From positions 1-27,119 of the forward strand of contig QGVD01000053.1 of the NCBI GenBank assembly GCA_003242685.1: a stretch of DNA of 27,119 bases. The letters run 5' to 3'. The translations under genes and the position numbers were made by a program. This stretch comes from Pseudomonadota bacterium. Its GTDB lineage: Bacteria > Pseudomonadota > Gammaproteobacteria > Steroidobacterales > Steroidobacteraceae. The notes under the pieces were generated by a model that searched no databases, had not been told where the DNA came from, and saw only the letters and a program-made list of their open reading frames with translations. Of this stretch, positions 1 through 7,983 are shown piece by piece (within the stretch, counting starts at the first letter, position 1; every line of letters begins with the position of its first letter).

Positions 1-615
1 CGCTCTGGAGCTGGTGGGGGCGAGGTCTCTCCCTTTTTGGTTCCACTTCTCCGGAACGTCTGGGCTGCGCCGCCACAGCCCGAGCTTGGGCGCTTCGTGT
101 AACGCGCCCTGCGAGGTGCCGCCGTCGCCGATGAACGTGAGCGCGCAGCGCTTCTCGCCGCGGATCTTCATCGCCATGGCGACTCCTGCCGCGTGCAGCG
201 TCTGCGAGCCGATGGGCACCGCCCATGCGAAATCGTGGCGCGACGCTGTGAAGTCGTTGCCGCGCTCGTCGCCGCCCCAGTAGAGCAGCACGTTCGTCAT
301 CTTCACGCCGCGCCAGAACTGCGCACCGTACTCGCGATAGACGGGAACGAGCACGTCGTCGGGGCGCATCGCCGCGCCGACGCCGACGTGGGTCGCCTCG
401 TGACCGAGACACGAAGCGTACGTTCCGAGCTTGCCGGTGCGCTGCAGATTCACCGCCTTGGTGTCGAAGACGCGCACGAGCGTCATCAGGCGGTACATCT
501 TCAGCATCTCCTGCGCGTCCTCCGCGAACGGCGGCAGCGGTCCGGTCGGTTTGCCGGAAGGATCGAGCAGCTGGTGATACTGGATCTCGAACTCGGCTAC
601 GGTCTTCAAGGTCAT
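1..615 (-). CDS. pdhA: 2-oxoacid dehydrogenase E1 component, alpha subunit (partial, C-terminus off the left edge)
   Basis: Thiamine-diphosphate-dependent E1 alpha subunit, which with a beta subunit decarboxylates a 2-oxoacid (pyruvate or branched-chain) and passes the acyl group to E2. The first 205 codons are present, from an ATG at 615 and open to the window edge. Visible family signatures: RTGKLGTYASCLGHEA, the substrate-channel stretch PVYREYGAQFWRG, YWGGDERGND, and the start of the ThDP/Mg motif, GDGGTSQGA, which in the family runs to NNxWAIS. The last ~34 codons before the edge fit that motif poorly although the frame stays open (see findings). It lies 46 bases downstream of the MarR gene on the same strand. 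Overall it resembles Xanthomonas-type proteins annotated PdhA. The nearby acyl-CoA catabolic genes make a branched-chain 2-oxoacid role (BkdA) a fair alternative. Family call is firm; substrate is not. Confidence 0.88.
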   Translation of the reverse strand, partial: MTLKTVAEFEIQYHQLLDPSGKPTGPLPPFAEDAQEMLKMYRLMTLVRVFDTKAVNLQRTGKLGTYASCLGHEATHVGVGAAMRPDDVLVPVYREYGAQFWRGVKMTNVLLYWGGDERGNDFTASRHDFAWAVPIGSQTLHAAGVAMAMKIRGEKRCALTFIGDGGTSQGALHEAPKLGLWRRSPDVPEKWNQKGRDLAPTSSRA

Positions 616-630
616 TGACGCACTCCGAGT

Positions 631-654
631 CGCATCCGCCGGCGCGCGGATGCG
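631..654. repeat. Perfect inverted repeat between marR and pdhA
   Basis: Arms CGCATCCGC (631-639) and GCGGATGCG (646-654) enclose a 6-base loop. The repeat sits in the 46-base gap between the marR stop and the pdhA start. There is no T-run after it on the minus strand, so a simple rho-independent terminator is not supported. It could be a leader hairpin for pdhA or an operator. A TATAAT on the minus strand (661-666) lies just upstream, with no good -35 partner. Confidence 0.5.
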
Positions 655-661
655 CAAAGGA

Positions 662-1180
662 TTATAGACCCTGCCCCCGTCCGCGGTTCGCGGGCGACGC
701 GCCTTCCGCGTGCACCGGACCGATCTCCGCGGCGCGGCCGAGCAGCACGCGCAGCACACGATCGAGCACCGCGCGTTCGCGCTCGCTGAGCGGCCGGATG
801 AGCTCGCATTCGTAGCGCAGCGCGAACGGCACGACCTGCGAATACACGCGATGACCCGCGGGCGAGAGCCGCAGCAGCGAACGGCGCCTGTCGTTCGCCG
901 CGACACGCCGCTCGAGACGGCCCGCGCGCAGCAGCGAGCTCACCGCGCGGCTCACCGCGACCTTGTCCATGGCGGTGCGCTGCGCGACTTCCGCGGCGGA
1001 GAGATCGGGTGTGGATGCGAGCACGGCGAGCACGCGCCACTCCGGAATCGTGAGCCCGAAACGCTGCTGATAGGCACCCGCGATGGCCGTGCTCACGACG
1101 TTCGCGAGCACCGACAGCCGATAGGGCAGGAAGCGATCGAGCTGGAGTCGCTGCGTCCGGCTCATTCCGCGGGTGCTCAC
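662..1180 (-). CDS. MarR-family transcriptional regulator
   Basis: A 172-residue MarR-type winged-helix repressor that would dimerise and bind a palindromic operator, releasing it when a small ligand (often a phenolic compound) binds. The DNA-binding domain spans about residues 40-110: helix LSAAEVAQRTAM, recognition helix DKVAVSRAVSSLLRAGRLE (72-90), and a basic wing NDRRRSLLRLSPAG (96-109). The N- and C-terminal helices would form the dimer interface. Start is GTG at 1180; an ATG at 1165 (codon 6) is an alternative. It is divergent from hpd, and the gap holds a 6-2-6 palindrome, so hpd and marR itself are the natural targets. pdhA follows on the same strand and may be co-transcribed. Family certain; target and ligand inferred from position. 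Confidence 0.88.
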   Translation of the reverse strand: MSTRGMSRTQRLQLDRFLPYRLSVLANVVSTAIAGAYQQRFGLTIPEWRVLAVLASTPDLSAAEVAQRTAMDKVAVSRAVSSLLRAGRLERRVAANDRRRSLLRLSPAGHRVYSQVVPFALRYECELIRPLSERERAVLDRVLRVLLGRAAEIGPVHAEGASPANRGRGQGL

Positions 1181-1197
1181 GACCGGTCCTCGAGGAG

Positions 1198-1203
1198 TAT
1201 AAT
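1198..1203 (+). promoter_or_regulatory. Candidate -10 box of the hpd promoter
   Basis: A consensus TATAAT lies 45 bases before the hpd ATG. The hexamer 17 bases upstream (GCTCAC) is a poor -35, so the promoter may be weak or activator-dependent. On the opposite strand, TATACT (1196-1201) overlaps it and could serve marR. The palindromic operator begins 2 bases downstream, so a bound repressor would block both directions. Confidence 0.5.
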
Positions 1204-1204
1204 G

Positions 1205-1218
1205 GTTACAAGTGTAAC
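1205..1218. promoter_or_regulatory. Candidate MarR operator (6-2-6 palindrome)
   Basis: GTTACA-AG-TGTAAC is a perfect inverted repeat in the 68-base marR/hpd divergent gap, in an AT-rich patch unlike its surroundings. Its size and symmetry suit a MarR dimer. It overlaps the likely transcription start of hpd and lies upstream of marR. Assignment to the adjacent regulator is inference from position. Confidence 0.6.
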
Positions 1219-1248
1219 TAATTCCGCCTCTCGGTGTGGAGGGCGATC

Positions 1249-2301
1249 ATGGGCGAGATTCACGACAACCCCATGGGCACGGACGGATTCGAGTTCGTCG
1301 AATACACCGCACCGGATCCCCAGCTCCTGCGTACGCTGTTCGAGCGGCTCGGCTTTCCCGTCGTCGCGCGCCACCGCAGCAAGAACGTCACGCTGCACCG
1401 GCAGGGCGACATCAACTTCATCATCAACGCCGAGCCCGACAGCTACGCACAGGCCTTCGCGCGGCAGCACGGACCTTCCGCATGCGCGATGGCGTTCCGC
1501 GTGCGGGACGCGGCCTATGCGTACCGCCGGGCGCTTGAGCTCGGGGCGAAGCCGGGACCGCAGACCGCCGGACCCATGGAGCTCAACATTCCGTCGATCG
1601 AGGGCATCGGAGGCTCTCTGATCTATCTGGTGGACCGCTACGGTGAACGGGGAACGATCTACGACGTCGACTTCCATCCCGTGACGCCGCCTCCCGTGGA
1701 GTCGGCCGGGCTCCTGCGCATCGACCACCTCACGCACAACGTCATGCGCGGCAACATGGACCGCTGGGCGGGCTTCTACGAGCGGGTCTTCAACTTCAGG
1801 GAGATCCGCTACTTCGACATCGAGGGGCGCAAGACGGGGCTGTTCTCGCGTGCGATGACCTCGCCGTGCGGCAAGATCCGCATTCCCATCAACGAGTCAC
1901 AGGACGACAAGAGCCAGATCGAGGAGTACCTGCGCGAGTACCGCGGCGAGGGCATCCAGCACATCGCGCTCGCGACGGACGACATCTACCGTACGGTGGA
2001 CGTCCTGCGCCGCCACGGCGTCACGTTCCAGGACACGCCGGATACGTACTACGAGGCGATCGACGAGCGCGTGCCCGGCCATCAGGAGAGCGTCGAGGAG
2101 CTGCGCCGCAGGCGGATCCTCATCGACGGGAATCCGAAGGCGGGCGAGGGCGTGCTCCTGCAGATCTTCACCAAGAACGTCATCGGCCCGATCTTCTTCG
2201 AGATCATCCAGCGCAAGGGCAACGAAGGCTTCGGCGAGGGCAACTTCCGCGCGCTGTTCGAGTCGATCGAGCTCGATCAGATGCGCCGCGGAGTGATCTG
2301 A
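1249..2301 (+). CDS. hpd: 4-hydroxyphenylpyruvate dioxygenase
   Basis: Non-haem iron(II) dioxygenase that turns 4-hydroxyphenylpyruvate into homogentisate in tyrosine catabolism. It is 350 residues, normal for the bacterial enzyme. The C-terminal vicinal-oxygen-chelate domain carries the iron triad: H160 in IDHLTHNV, H238 in GIQHIALATDD, and E318 in PIFFEIIQRKG. These match the family's His-His-Glu, and the downstream GxGNFRALFESIE tail is also typical. ATG 1249 is chosen because a strong ribosome site (GGAGGG, 1238-1243) ends 5 bases before it; the upstream GTG at 1234 has none. It is divergent from the MarR regulator and convergent with zapE. No homogentisate dioxygenase (hmgA) follows, so the product must be handled by a gene elsewhere, or feed quinone or pyomelanin formation. 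Confidence 0.97.
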   Translation: MGEIHDNPMGTDGFEFVEYTAPDPQLLRTLFERLGFPVVARHRSKNVTLHRQGDINFIINAEPDSYAQAFARQHGPSACAMAFRVRDAAYAYRRALELGAKPGPQTAGPMELNIPSIEGIGGSLIYLVDRYGERGTIYDVDFHPVTPPPVESAGLLRIDHLTHNVMRGNMDRWAGFYERVFNFREIRYFDIEGRKTGLFSRAMTSPCGKIRIPINESQDDKSQIEEYLREYRGEGIQHIALATDDIYRTVDVLRRHGVTFQDTPDTYYEAIDERVPGHQESVEELRRRRILIDGNPKAGEGVLLQIFTKNVIGPIFFEIIQRKGNEGFGEGNFRALFESIELDQMRRGVI

Positions 2302-2315
2302 CGCCTCTGCCCGTG

Positions 2316-2350
2316 TGAGCCTCTCGCTCCGGGACGGGGCGGGAGGCTCA
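2316..2350. terminator. Inverted repeat between convergent hpd and zapE
   Basis: TGAGCCTC (2316-2323) and GAGGCTCA (2343-2350) form an 8-base-pair stem around a 19-base GC-rich loop, directly after hpd and reaching the zapE stop codon. Its place between converging genes fits a bidirectional terminator. There is no T-run and the loop is large, so this is tentative. Confidence 0.35.
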
Positions 2351-3472
2351 GGGCCTGTGCTCGCGCGCCAGGTATTCCTCGCTCTGCATCTCGATGAGCC
2401 GGCTCACCGTGCGCTCGAACTCGAAGCGCAGCCGCTCGCCGCGGTAGAGTTCCTGCGGCGGCGCCGCTGCGGAGACGACGAGATTGACGTTGCGGTCGTA
2501 CAGCTCGTCGACGAGCGCGATGAAGCGCCGCGCCGCGTTCTCGGAAGCGGAGTCGAGCACCGGCACGTCGGACACCAGCACCGACTGATACTCGCGCGCG
2601 ATCTCGATGTAGTCGTTCTGGCTGCGCGGGCCTTCGCACAGCGCGGCGAACTCGAACCACACCGCCGTATCGCTTTCACGCACCACCGGGATCTTTCGGC
2701 CCTCGATCTCGATGTGCCCGCCGGTCCGGCCGCCGCCGTCGGACAACTCCGTGAAGAGCGACGCGAGTCGCCGAGGCGTATCGGGTGCATTCGAAGGCAG
2801 ATAGGTGCCCGCCTGGGTGAGCTGCCGGAGGCGATAGTCCGTCGCGCCCGCGAGCCTCAGCACGTCGGTATGCCGCTCGAGCAGCTCGATGGCCGGCATG
2901 AAGCGCTGGCGCTGCAGGCCGTCCTTGTAGAGGTCGCGCGGCGGTACGTTCGACGTGGCCACCAGCGTGACGCCTCTGCGGAACAGTCCGTCGAAGAGCC
3001 CGCCGAGCAGCATCGCATCGGCGATGTCGGTCACGAAGAGCTCGTCGAAGCACAGCACGCGGGTCTGCCGCGCGATGCGCTCCGCCACGATCTCGAGCGG
3101 CGACTCCTGATCGCGGAGCGTGCGGAGCTCCGCGTGCACGTCGTGCATGAAGCGGTGGAAGTGCCGGCGGCGCGCCTCGAACGGGAGGCTCCGGTGAAAG
3201 AGATCCATGAGCCAGGTCTTGCCGCGGCCGACGCTGCCCCACAGATACACGCCGCGCGGCGCCTCGCGACGCCGCCGCCCGAGGCGGCGCAGGAAACGCC
3301 CCGCGAGCGAGGCATCCGTCTCATGCGCGGCGATGAGCCGTGAGCGCAGCTCGTCGAGCCGCGCGACGACTTCGAGCTGCGCGGGATCTTCCCTGAAGCC
3401 GCGCTCGCGGATCTCGCGCGCGTAGAGTTCGCGCAGCGAGACGCCCGCCGCGTCCGTCGATCGACCGTCCAT
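2348..3472 (-). CDS. zapE: Cell division protein ZapE (AFG1-like ATPase)
   Basis: A 374-residue P-loop ATPase of the AFG1/ZapE family. In E. coli ZapE associates with FtsZ rings during constriction and stress; the mitochondrial AFG1/LACE1 relatives help turn over respiratory subunits. Visible: Walker A GSVGRGKT (79-86), followed by WLMDLFHRSLP; the RRRHFHRFMHDVH block (101-113); Walker B CFDELFVTD (141-149); sensor-like ATSNVPPRDLYKDGLQRQRFMPAI (172-195). All are hallmarks of the family. The ATG at 3472 is preferred because a longer reading from 3547 would overlap the 3' end of acetoacetyl-CoA synthetase by about 60 bases. Only 13 bases separate it from that gene, so it probably rides as the last gene of the catabolic operon, an unusual place for it. 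Confidence 0.93.
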   Translation of the reverse strand: MDGRSTDAAGVSLRELYAREIRERGFREDPAQLEVVARLDELRSRLIAAHETDASLAGRFLRRLGRRRREAPRGVYLWGSVGRGKTWLMDLFHRSLPFEARRRHFHRFMHDVHAELRTLRDQESPLEIVAERIARQTRVLCFDELFVTDIADAMLLGGLFDGLFRRGVTLVATSNVPPRDLYKDGLQRQRFMPAIELLERHTDVLRLAGATDYRLRQLTQAGTYLPSNAPDTPRRLASLFTELSDGGGRTGGHIEIEGRKIPVVRESDTAVWFEFAALCEGPRSQNDYIEIAREYQSVLVSDVPVLDSASENAARRFIALVDELYDRNVNLVVSAAAPPQELYRGERLRFEFERTVSRLIEMQSEEYLAREHRP

Positions 3473-3485
3473 CAGGCGCGCGCCT

Positions 3486-5429
3486 TCAGCTCGAAAGCTC
3501 CGGCAGGTTGCGGAAGTACTCGAGCGCGCCTGGATTGGCGAGCGCATCCGTGTTCTTGACCGGCTGACCGTGGATCACCGCCCTCACGGCGAGCTCCACG
3601 AGCTTGCCCGAGATCGTCCGCGGGATGTCGGGCACCGCGATGATCTTCGCGGGCACGTGGCGCGGCGTGGTGTTCGTGCGGATCTGGTGCCGGATCTTCT
3701 CCTTCAGCGCCTCGTCGAGCGTCACGCCGGGCTTGAGGCGCACGAACAGGATGACTCGCACGTCGCCCTGCCAGTCCTGGCCGACCGCGATCGACTCCAG
3801 GACTTCGTCGAGCTTCTCCACTGCGGAATAGATCTCGGCGGTTCCGATGCGCACGCCGCCCGGATTGAGCACGGCATCGGAGCGGCCGTAGATCACGAGC
3901 CCGCCGCGCTCCGTGAGCTCCGCGTAATCGCCGTGGTGCCACACGCCGGGGAAGCGCGAGAAATACGTCGCGCGATACTTCTCGCCTTCCGGATCGTTCC
4001 AGAACCCGACGGGCATCGAGGGGAAGGGCGCCTTGCAGACGAGCTCGCCCTTCTGACCCCGCACGCTGTTACCGTTCTCGTCGAACACGTCGACGGCCAT
4101 GCCGAGACCGCGGCACTGCAGCTCACCGCGGTAGACGGGCAGCAGCGGATTGCCGAGCGCGAAGCACGAGATGATGTCGGTGCCGCCGGAGATGGACGAG
4201 AGCAGCACGTCCTGCTTGATGTCGCGGTAGACGAAATCGAAGCTCTCGGGCAGCAGAGGTGAGCCGGTGGACAGGATCGTCCGCAACGCGCCGACGTTCA
4301 CCTCCTGTGCCGGGCGGAAGCCGCTCTTCTCGAGCGCCTGCAGATACTTGGCGGACGTGCCGAAGATGGTGATGCGCTCCTGCTGCGCCATCCGCCACAG
4401 CACGCCGGGGTCCGGATGGAACGGCGAGCCGTCGTAGAGCACGAGCGTGGCTCCCGAGGCGAGGCCGCTCGCGAGCCAGTTCCACATCATCCAGCCGCAC
4501 GTCGTGAAGTAGAAGAAGCGGTCCGCGCGGCGCACGTCCGTGTGGAGCTGGTGCTCCTTGAGGTGCTGCAGCAGCGTTCCTCCGACGCCGTGCACGATGC
4601 ACTTCGGCGCACCGGTCGTGCCGGAGGAGTACATGATGAAGAGCGGATGGTCGAAGTCGGTGCGCACGAAATCGAGCGCGGCGCCGGGCGTTCCGAAGCG
4701 GCTCCAGAGGACGGCGTTGCGCAGTGCGCCGATCGCCGGCTCTGCGTTCACATAGGGCACGACGACCACGCGCTCGACCGAAGGGAGCTTCTCGAGGAAC
4801 GTCGCGATGCGCTCGAGCGAGTCGAGCGTCTTGCCGGCGTAGAAATAGCCGTCGGCGCAGAACAGAACCTTCGGCTGGATCTGACCGAAGCGGTCGAGCA
4901 CGCCCTGCACGCCGAAGTCCGGCGAGCAGGAGGACCAGATGGCCCCGAGGCTGGTCGCCGCGAGCATGGCGACGATCGTCTCGGGCAGGTTCGGAAGAAA
5001 GCCCGCCACGCGGTCACCCGCAACGACACCTGCTGCGCGCAGGCCTGCCGCAACGCGCGCAACCTCGGCATGGAGCTGCCGGTAGGTGAGCGCGCGCCGC
5101 GCTCCCCGCTCGTTCACGAAGATCAGGGCTTCCTGATCGTCGCGATAGCGCAGGAGGTTCTCCGCAAAGCTGAGGCGCGTGCCCGAGAACCACTTCGCGC
5201 CGGGCATTGCCTCGGGGTTCTGCAGGACGGGGCCGTCACCCCATTCGGCGCGCACGTCGGCGAAGTGCGCGACTTCCGTCCAGAACTGGTCCGGCGCGCG
5301 CAGCGACCATTCGTAGAGCGATTCGTAGTCTCGAAGCGCGAGCTCACGCCGCGCGTTGACGCACTGGATGAAGCGCGTGAGGTTCGCGTTCGCGATTCTT
5401 TCTGCGGAAGGACGCCAGATCGGATTCAT
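3486..5429 (-). CDS. aacS: Acetoacetate--CoA ligase (acetoacetyl-CoA synthetase)
   Basis: Acyl-adenylate-forming enzyme activating acetoacetate to acetoacetyl-CoA with ATP, which lets ketone bodies or the acetoacetate released in leucine breakdown re-enter metabolism through thiolase. It is 647 residues, the usual AacS length. Features: N-terminal AacS-type WRPSAERIANANLTRF; ATP-binding loop YSSGTTGAPK (267-276); SGGTD (414-418); HHGDY (D501); GRSDAVLNPGGVRIG (515-529), whose lead-in to the C-terminal domain contrasts with acetyl-CoA synthetases; and the catalytic, acetylatable lysine K609 in RTISGKLVE. Start is ATG 5429; the frame stays open far upstream into the ETF-QO gene, but that stretch is only a shadow. 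It sits 62 bases after the ETF-QO gene and 13 before zapE. Specificity is by family resemblance; another short oxoacid is possible but less likely. Confidence 0.94.
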   Translation of the reverse strand: MNPIWRPSAERIANANLTRFIQCVNARRELALRDYESLYEWSLRAPDQFWTEVAHFADVRAEWGDGPVLQNPEAMPGAKWFSGTRLSFAENLLRYRDDQEALIFVNERGARRALTYRQLHAEVARVAAGLRAAGVVAGDRVAGFLPNLPETIVAMLAATSLGAIWSSCSPDFGVQGVLDRFGQIQPKVLFCADGYFYAGKTLDSLERIATFLEKLPSVERVVVVPYVNAEPAIGALRNAVLWSRFGTPGAALDFVRTDFDHPLFIMYSSGTTGAPKCIVHGVGGTLLQHLKEHQLHTDVRRADRFFYFTTCGWMMWNWLASGLASGATLVLYDGSPFHPDPGVLWRMAQQERITIFGTSAKYLQALEKSGFRPAQEVNVGALRTILSTGSPLLPESFDFVYRDIKQDVLLSSISGGTDIISCFALGNPLLPVYRGELQCRGLGMAVDVFDENGNSVRGQKGELVCKAPFPSMPVGFWNDPEGEKYRATYFSRFPGVWHHGDYAELTERGGLVIYGRSDAVLNPGGVRIGTAEIYSAVEKLDEVLESIAVGQDWQGDVRVILFVRLKPGVTLDEALKEKIRHQIRTNTTPRHVPAKIIAVPDIPRTISGKLVELAVRAVIHGQPVKNTDALANPGALEYFRNLPELSS

Positions 5430-5491
5430 GTGCGACTCGCTGCGGAAGGATTCTGCTGCCGGATACCCATCGAGCGTCGAACCGCCGTCTT

Positions 5492-7111
5492 CTACAGTGT
5501 CTGGTAATTCGGGCCGGAACCGCCTTCGGGTGTCGTCCAGTCGATGATGGCGTAGGGGTCCTTGATGTCGCAGGCCTTGCAGTGCACGCAGTTGGCGGCG
5601 TTGATCTGCAGCCTGCGGCCGCCCTGTTCGTCCTCGATGATCTCGTACACGTGCGCGGGGCAGAAGCGCTCGCAGGGGTTGCCGAACTCCCGCGTGCAGC
5701 GATCGATGCAGATGCTCGTATCGCGCACCTTGAGGTGCGGCGGCTGATTCTCGTCGTGCGTCGTCGCGGCGAAGAACACCGAGGCGAGGCGGTCCCGCGG
5801 CGGCAGCGTGCGCTCCGTCCACCCGCGGTCGGGGGAGACGTAGTCGTCGAGCTTGCGCAGGCGCGCGTAGTCCGGCTGCTCCGTCCTGAGCGTCCACGGC
5901 GTGCGTCCGCCCGTGACGACTTCGAGCGCCGCGTTCGCCATGCCGAACCACAGTCCGCGCTTGAAGCCGGGCTTGAAGTTGCGCACTGCCTTGAGCTCCT
6001 GACCGCCGGGCGAGGCACGCCAGCGCGCGTCGAAACCTTCCGGTGAGCCTTTCTCTACGAGGTGCTCCGCCGCGAGCATCCCCGAGCGGATGGCCTGGTG
6101 CACGCCCTTGATCTTCGGCACGTTCACGCCGCCGGCTGCATCGCCGACGAGCATCGCGCCGGGCATCTCGAGCCGCGGAATCGACTGCCAGCCGCCGGCC
6201 GCAATCGTACGCGCGCCCGCCGCGACGATCTGTCCCCCCTCGAGGAGCGGCGCGATGGACGGGTGATGCTTGAACTGCTGGAACGCCTCGAACGGCGCGA
6301 AGCGCGGGTCCTCGTAGTCCAGGCCGACGACGAATCCCACGTACACGCGGTCCTGGTCGAGGTGATATACGAAGCTCCCGCCGTAGGTGCGCGAGTCGAG
6401 CGGCCAGCCCAGAGTGTGCTGCACGAGACCCGGCTCGACGCGTCCGGGCGGAAGCTGCCACAGCTCCTTGAAGCCGAGCCCGTAGGTCTGCGGGCACACA
6501 CCTGCGTCCAGCCGGTAGCGGTTGATGAGCACCTTGGCGAGGCTGCCACGCGCGCCTTCGGCGATCACGGTCGTCTTCGCGCGGATCTCGGGGCCCGGCG
6601 TGAAGTTCGGTCCCGGCTCACCGTTCCTTTCGAGACCGACGTCGCCGATGCGCACGCCCGCGACTGCGCCTTCCGGCGTAAAGAGCGGTTCCGCCGCGGA
6701 GAAGCCCGCGAACACGTCGACACCGAGCGCTTCCGCCTTCTGCGCGAGGAGCTGGTTGAGGAGCCCCAGCGACAGAATGAAGTTGCCGCGGTTGTGCATG
6801 TGCGGCGGCAGCGGCAGCGGGATGGAGGCGTGGCGCGTGAGCAGACGGAACTCGTCGCGCTTCACCGGCACGCACACCGCGGGCGGCGTCTGCCGCCACT
6901 CGGGCATCAGCGCATCGAGCGGTCCGGGTTCGACCACCGCGCCGGAGAGCGAATGTGCGCCGATGGTGGAGCCTTTCTCGAGCACGCAGACGTTCACCGC
7001 GGCGTCGAGCTGCTTCAGGCGGATCGCGCACGCGAGCCCCGCGGGACCCGCGCCCACGATCACGACGTCATACTCCATTACGTCCCGTTCGATGCCCTCG
7101 ACAGTGCTCAC
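5492..7111 (-). CDS. Electron-transfer flavoprotein-ubiquinone oxidoreductase
   Basis: Membrane-surface iron-sulphur flavoprotein that takes electrons from ETF, reduced by acyl-CoA dehydrogenases, and passes them to ubiquinone. It is 539 residues, close to family length. The FAD dinucleotide fold VVIVGAGPAG ends at residue 25; a second FAD contact is GAMLVGDAAGGVNVPKIKGVHQA. The C-terminal 4Fe-4S ligands are C484 (in FCPAHVYE) and C508, C511, C514 (CVHCKAC). Start is GTG 7111; an ATG at codon 12 (7078) is possible, but homologues usually have a few residues before the MEYDVVIVG stretch. It lies 12 bases after the SDR gene in the catabolic operon, where it serves as electron outlet for acyl-CoA oxidation. 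No etfAB or acyl-CoA dehydrogenase gene is in the window. Confidence 0.95.
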   Translation of the reverse strand: MSTVEGIERDVMEYDVVIVGAGPAGLACAIRLKQLDAAVNVCVLEKGSTIGAHSLSGAVVEPGPLDALMPEWRQTPPAVCVPVKRDEFRLLTRHASIPLPLPPHMHNRGNFILSLGLLNQLLAQKAEALGVDVFAGFSAAEPLFTPEGAVAGVRIGDVGLERNGEPGPNFTPGPEIRAKTTVIAEGARGSLAKVLINRYRLDAGVCPQTYGLGFKELWQLPPGRVEPGLVQHTLGWPLDSRTYGGSFVYHLDQDRVYVGFVVGLDYEDPRFAPFEAFQQFKHHPSIAPLLEGGQIVAAGARTIAAGGWQSIPRLEMPGAMLVGDAAGGVNVPKIKGVHQAIRSGMLAAEHLVEKGSPEGFDARWRASPGGQELKAVRNFKPGFKRGLWFGMANAALEVVTGGRTPWTLRTEQPDYARLRKLDDYVSPDRGWTERTLPPRDRLASVFFAATTHDENQPPHLKVRDTSICIDRCTREFGNPCERFCPAHVYEIIEDEQGGRRLQINAANCVHCKACDIKDPYAIIDWTTPEGGSGPNYQTL

Positions 7112-7123
7112 GGTTCGCGACTC

Positions 7124-7891
7124 TCACCTGGGTTGCATGCGGATGGCGCCGTCGAGGCGGATCGTCGTGCCGTTGATCATCGGAATCTCGAACACTGCCG
7201 CCACGAGCCGCGCGAATTCCTCCGGCTCGCCGAGACGCGCCGGGAAGGGAATCTGCCGCGCGAGAGACTCCTGCACCTCGGGCGGCATGGACGCGACCAT
7301 CGGCGTACGGAAGATGCCCGGCGCGATGGAGACGCAGCGGATGCCGAACTGCGCCAGCTCGCGCGCGATGGGCAGTGTCATGCCGACGAGGCCTGCCTTG
7401 GTCGCCGAGTAGGCCGCCTGGCCGATCTGGCCCTCGAAGGCGGCGATCGAGGCGGTGTGGATCAGCACGCCCCGCTCGCCGTCGGCGGTCGGCGTGTTCT
7501 GCTGCATGATCGCCGCGGCCGCCTTGTCGCACAGGAAGGTACCGATGAGGTTGATCTGCACGACCTTCGCGAAGAAGTCGCCCGCCATCGGCCCGCTGCG
7601 GCCGAGCATGCGACCTGCGCCGATCACGCCCGCGCAGTTGACGAGCAGGTTGAGGCCGCCCATGCGCTCGGCGGCGGCCTGCATCGCGGCGTTCACCTCG
7701 TTCTCGGACGAGACGTCGCACCGGACGAATCCCGCGTTCGCGCCGAGCTCGCGTGCGGCTTCGAGGCCGGGGCCCTCCTGCACGTCGAGGAGCGTCACCC
7801 TGCCGCCGCAGCTCACGATGTGACGGGCGACCGCATTACCGAGACCCGAGGCGCCGCCCGTCACGACGGCGCGCGCATCCTGGATTCTCAT
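7124..7891 (-). CDS. Short-chain dehydrogenase, 3-hydroxyacyl-CoA dehydrogenase type 2-like
   Basis: A 255-residue classical SDR. NAD-binding glycine motif TGGASGLG (11-18), NCAG (85-88), and catalytic S148, Y161, K165 (HTASIAAFEG...YSATKAG), with N114 completing the tetrad. PGIFRTPM and the C-terminal IPMINGTTIRLDGAIRM are characteristic of bacterial relatives of human HSD17B10, which oxidises 3-hydroxyacyl-CoA, including 2-methyl-3-hydroxybutyryl-CoA in isoleucine breakdown. The genomic partners (thiolase, MccB, ETF-QO) agree with that role. It follows mccB after a 92-base gap, the largest in this operon; a TACACT on the minus strand (7932-7937) could be a secondary -10 box, without a clear -35. 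The ribosome site GAGG lies 8 bases before the ATG. Exact substrate unproven. Confidence 0.9.
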   Translation of the reverse strand: MRIQDARAVVTGGASGLGNAVARHIVSCGGRVTLLDVQEGPGLEAARELGANAGFVRCDVSSENEVNAAMQAAAERMGGLNLLVNCAGVIGAGRMLGRSGPMAGDFFAKVVQINLIGTFLCDKAAAAIMQQNTPTADGERGVLIHTASIAAFEGQIGQAAYSATKAGLVGMTLPIARELAQFGIRCVSIAPGIFRTPMVASMPPEVQESLARQIPFPARLGEPEEFARLVAAVFEIPMINGTTIRLDGAIRMQPR

Positions 7892-7983
7892 GCGCAGACC
7901 TCGCTGTTCCTGTCCTCGCTTTCTGCCTCACAGTGTACCCGGGCGCGGAGCTTCGTGCGGTCGAGCCCGCACGCGCCCGCCGC

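Noticed and set aside
5430..6497. A 356-codon open extension upstream of aacS in the same frame (minus strand), suggesting a fused 1003-residue protein
   Set aside because: The stretch lies wholly inside the ETF-QO gene in another frame, is Arg/Ala-rich with no family resemblance, and the aacS ATG at 5429 gives a full-length enzyme.
7932..7937. Internal promoter between mccB and the SDR gene
   Set aside because: Only a TACACT -10-like hexamer is present with no -35; kept as a remark in the SDR entry rather than a feature.
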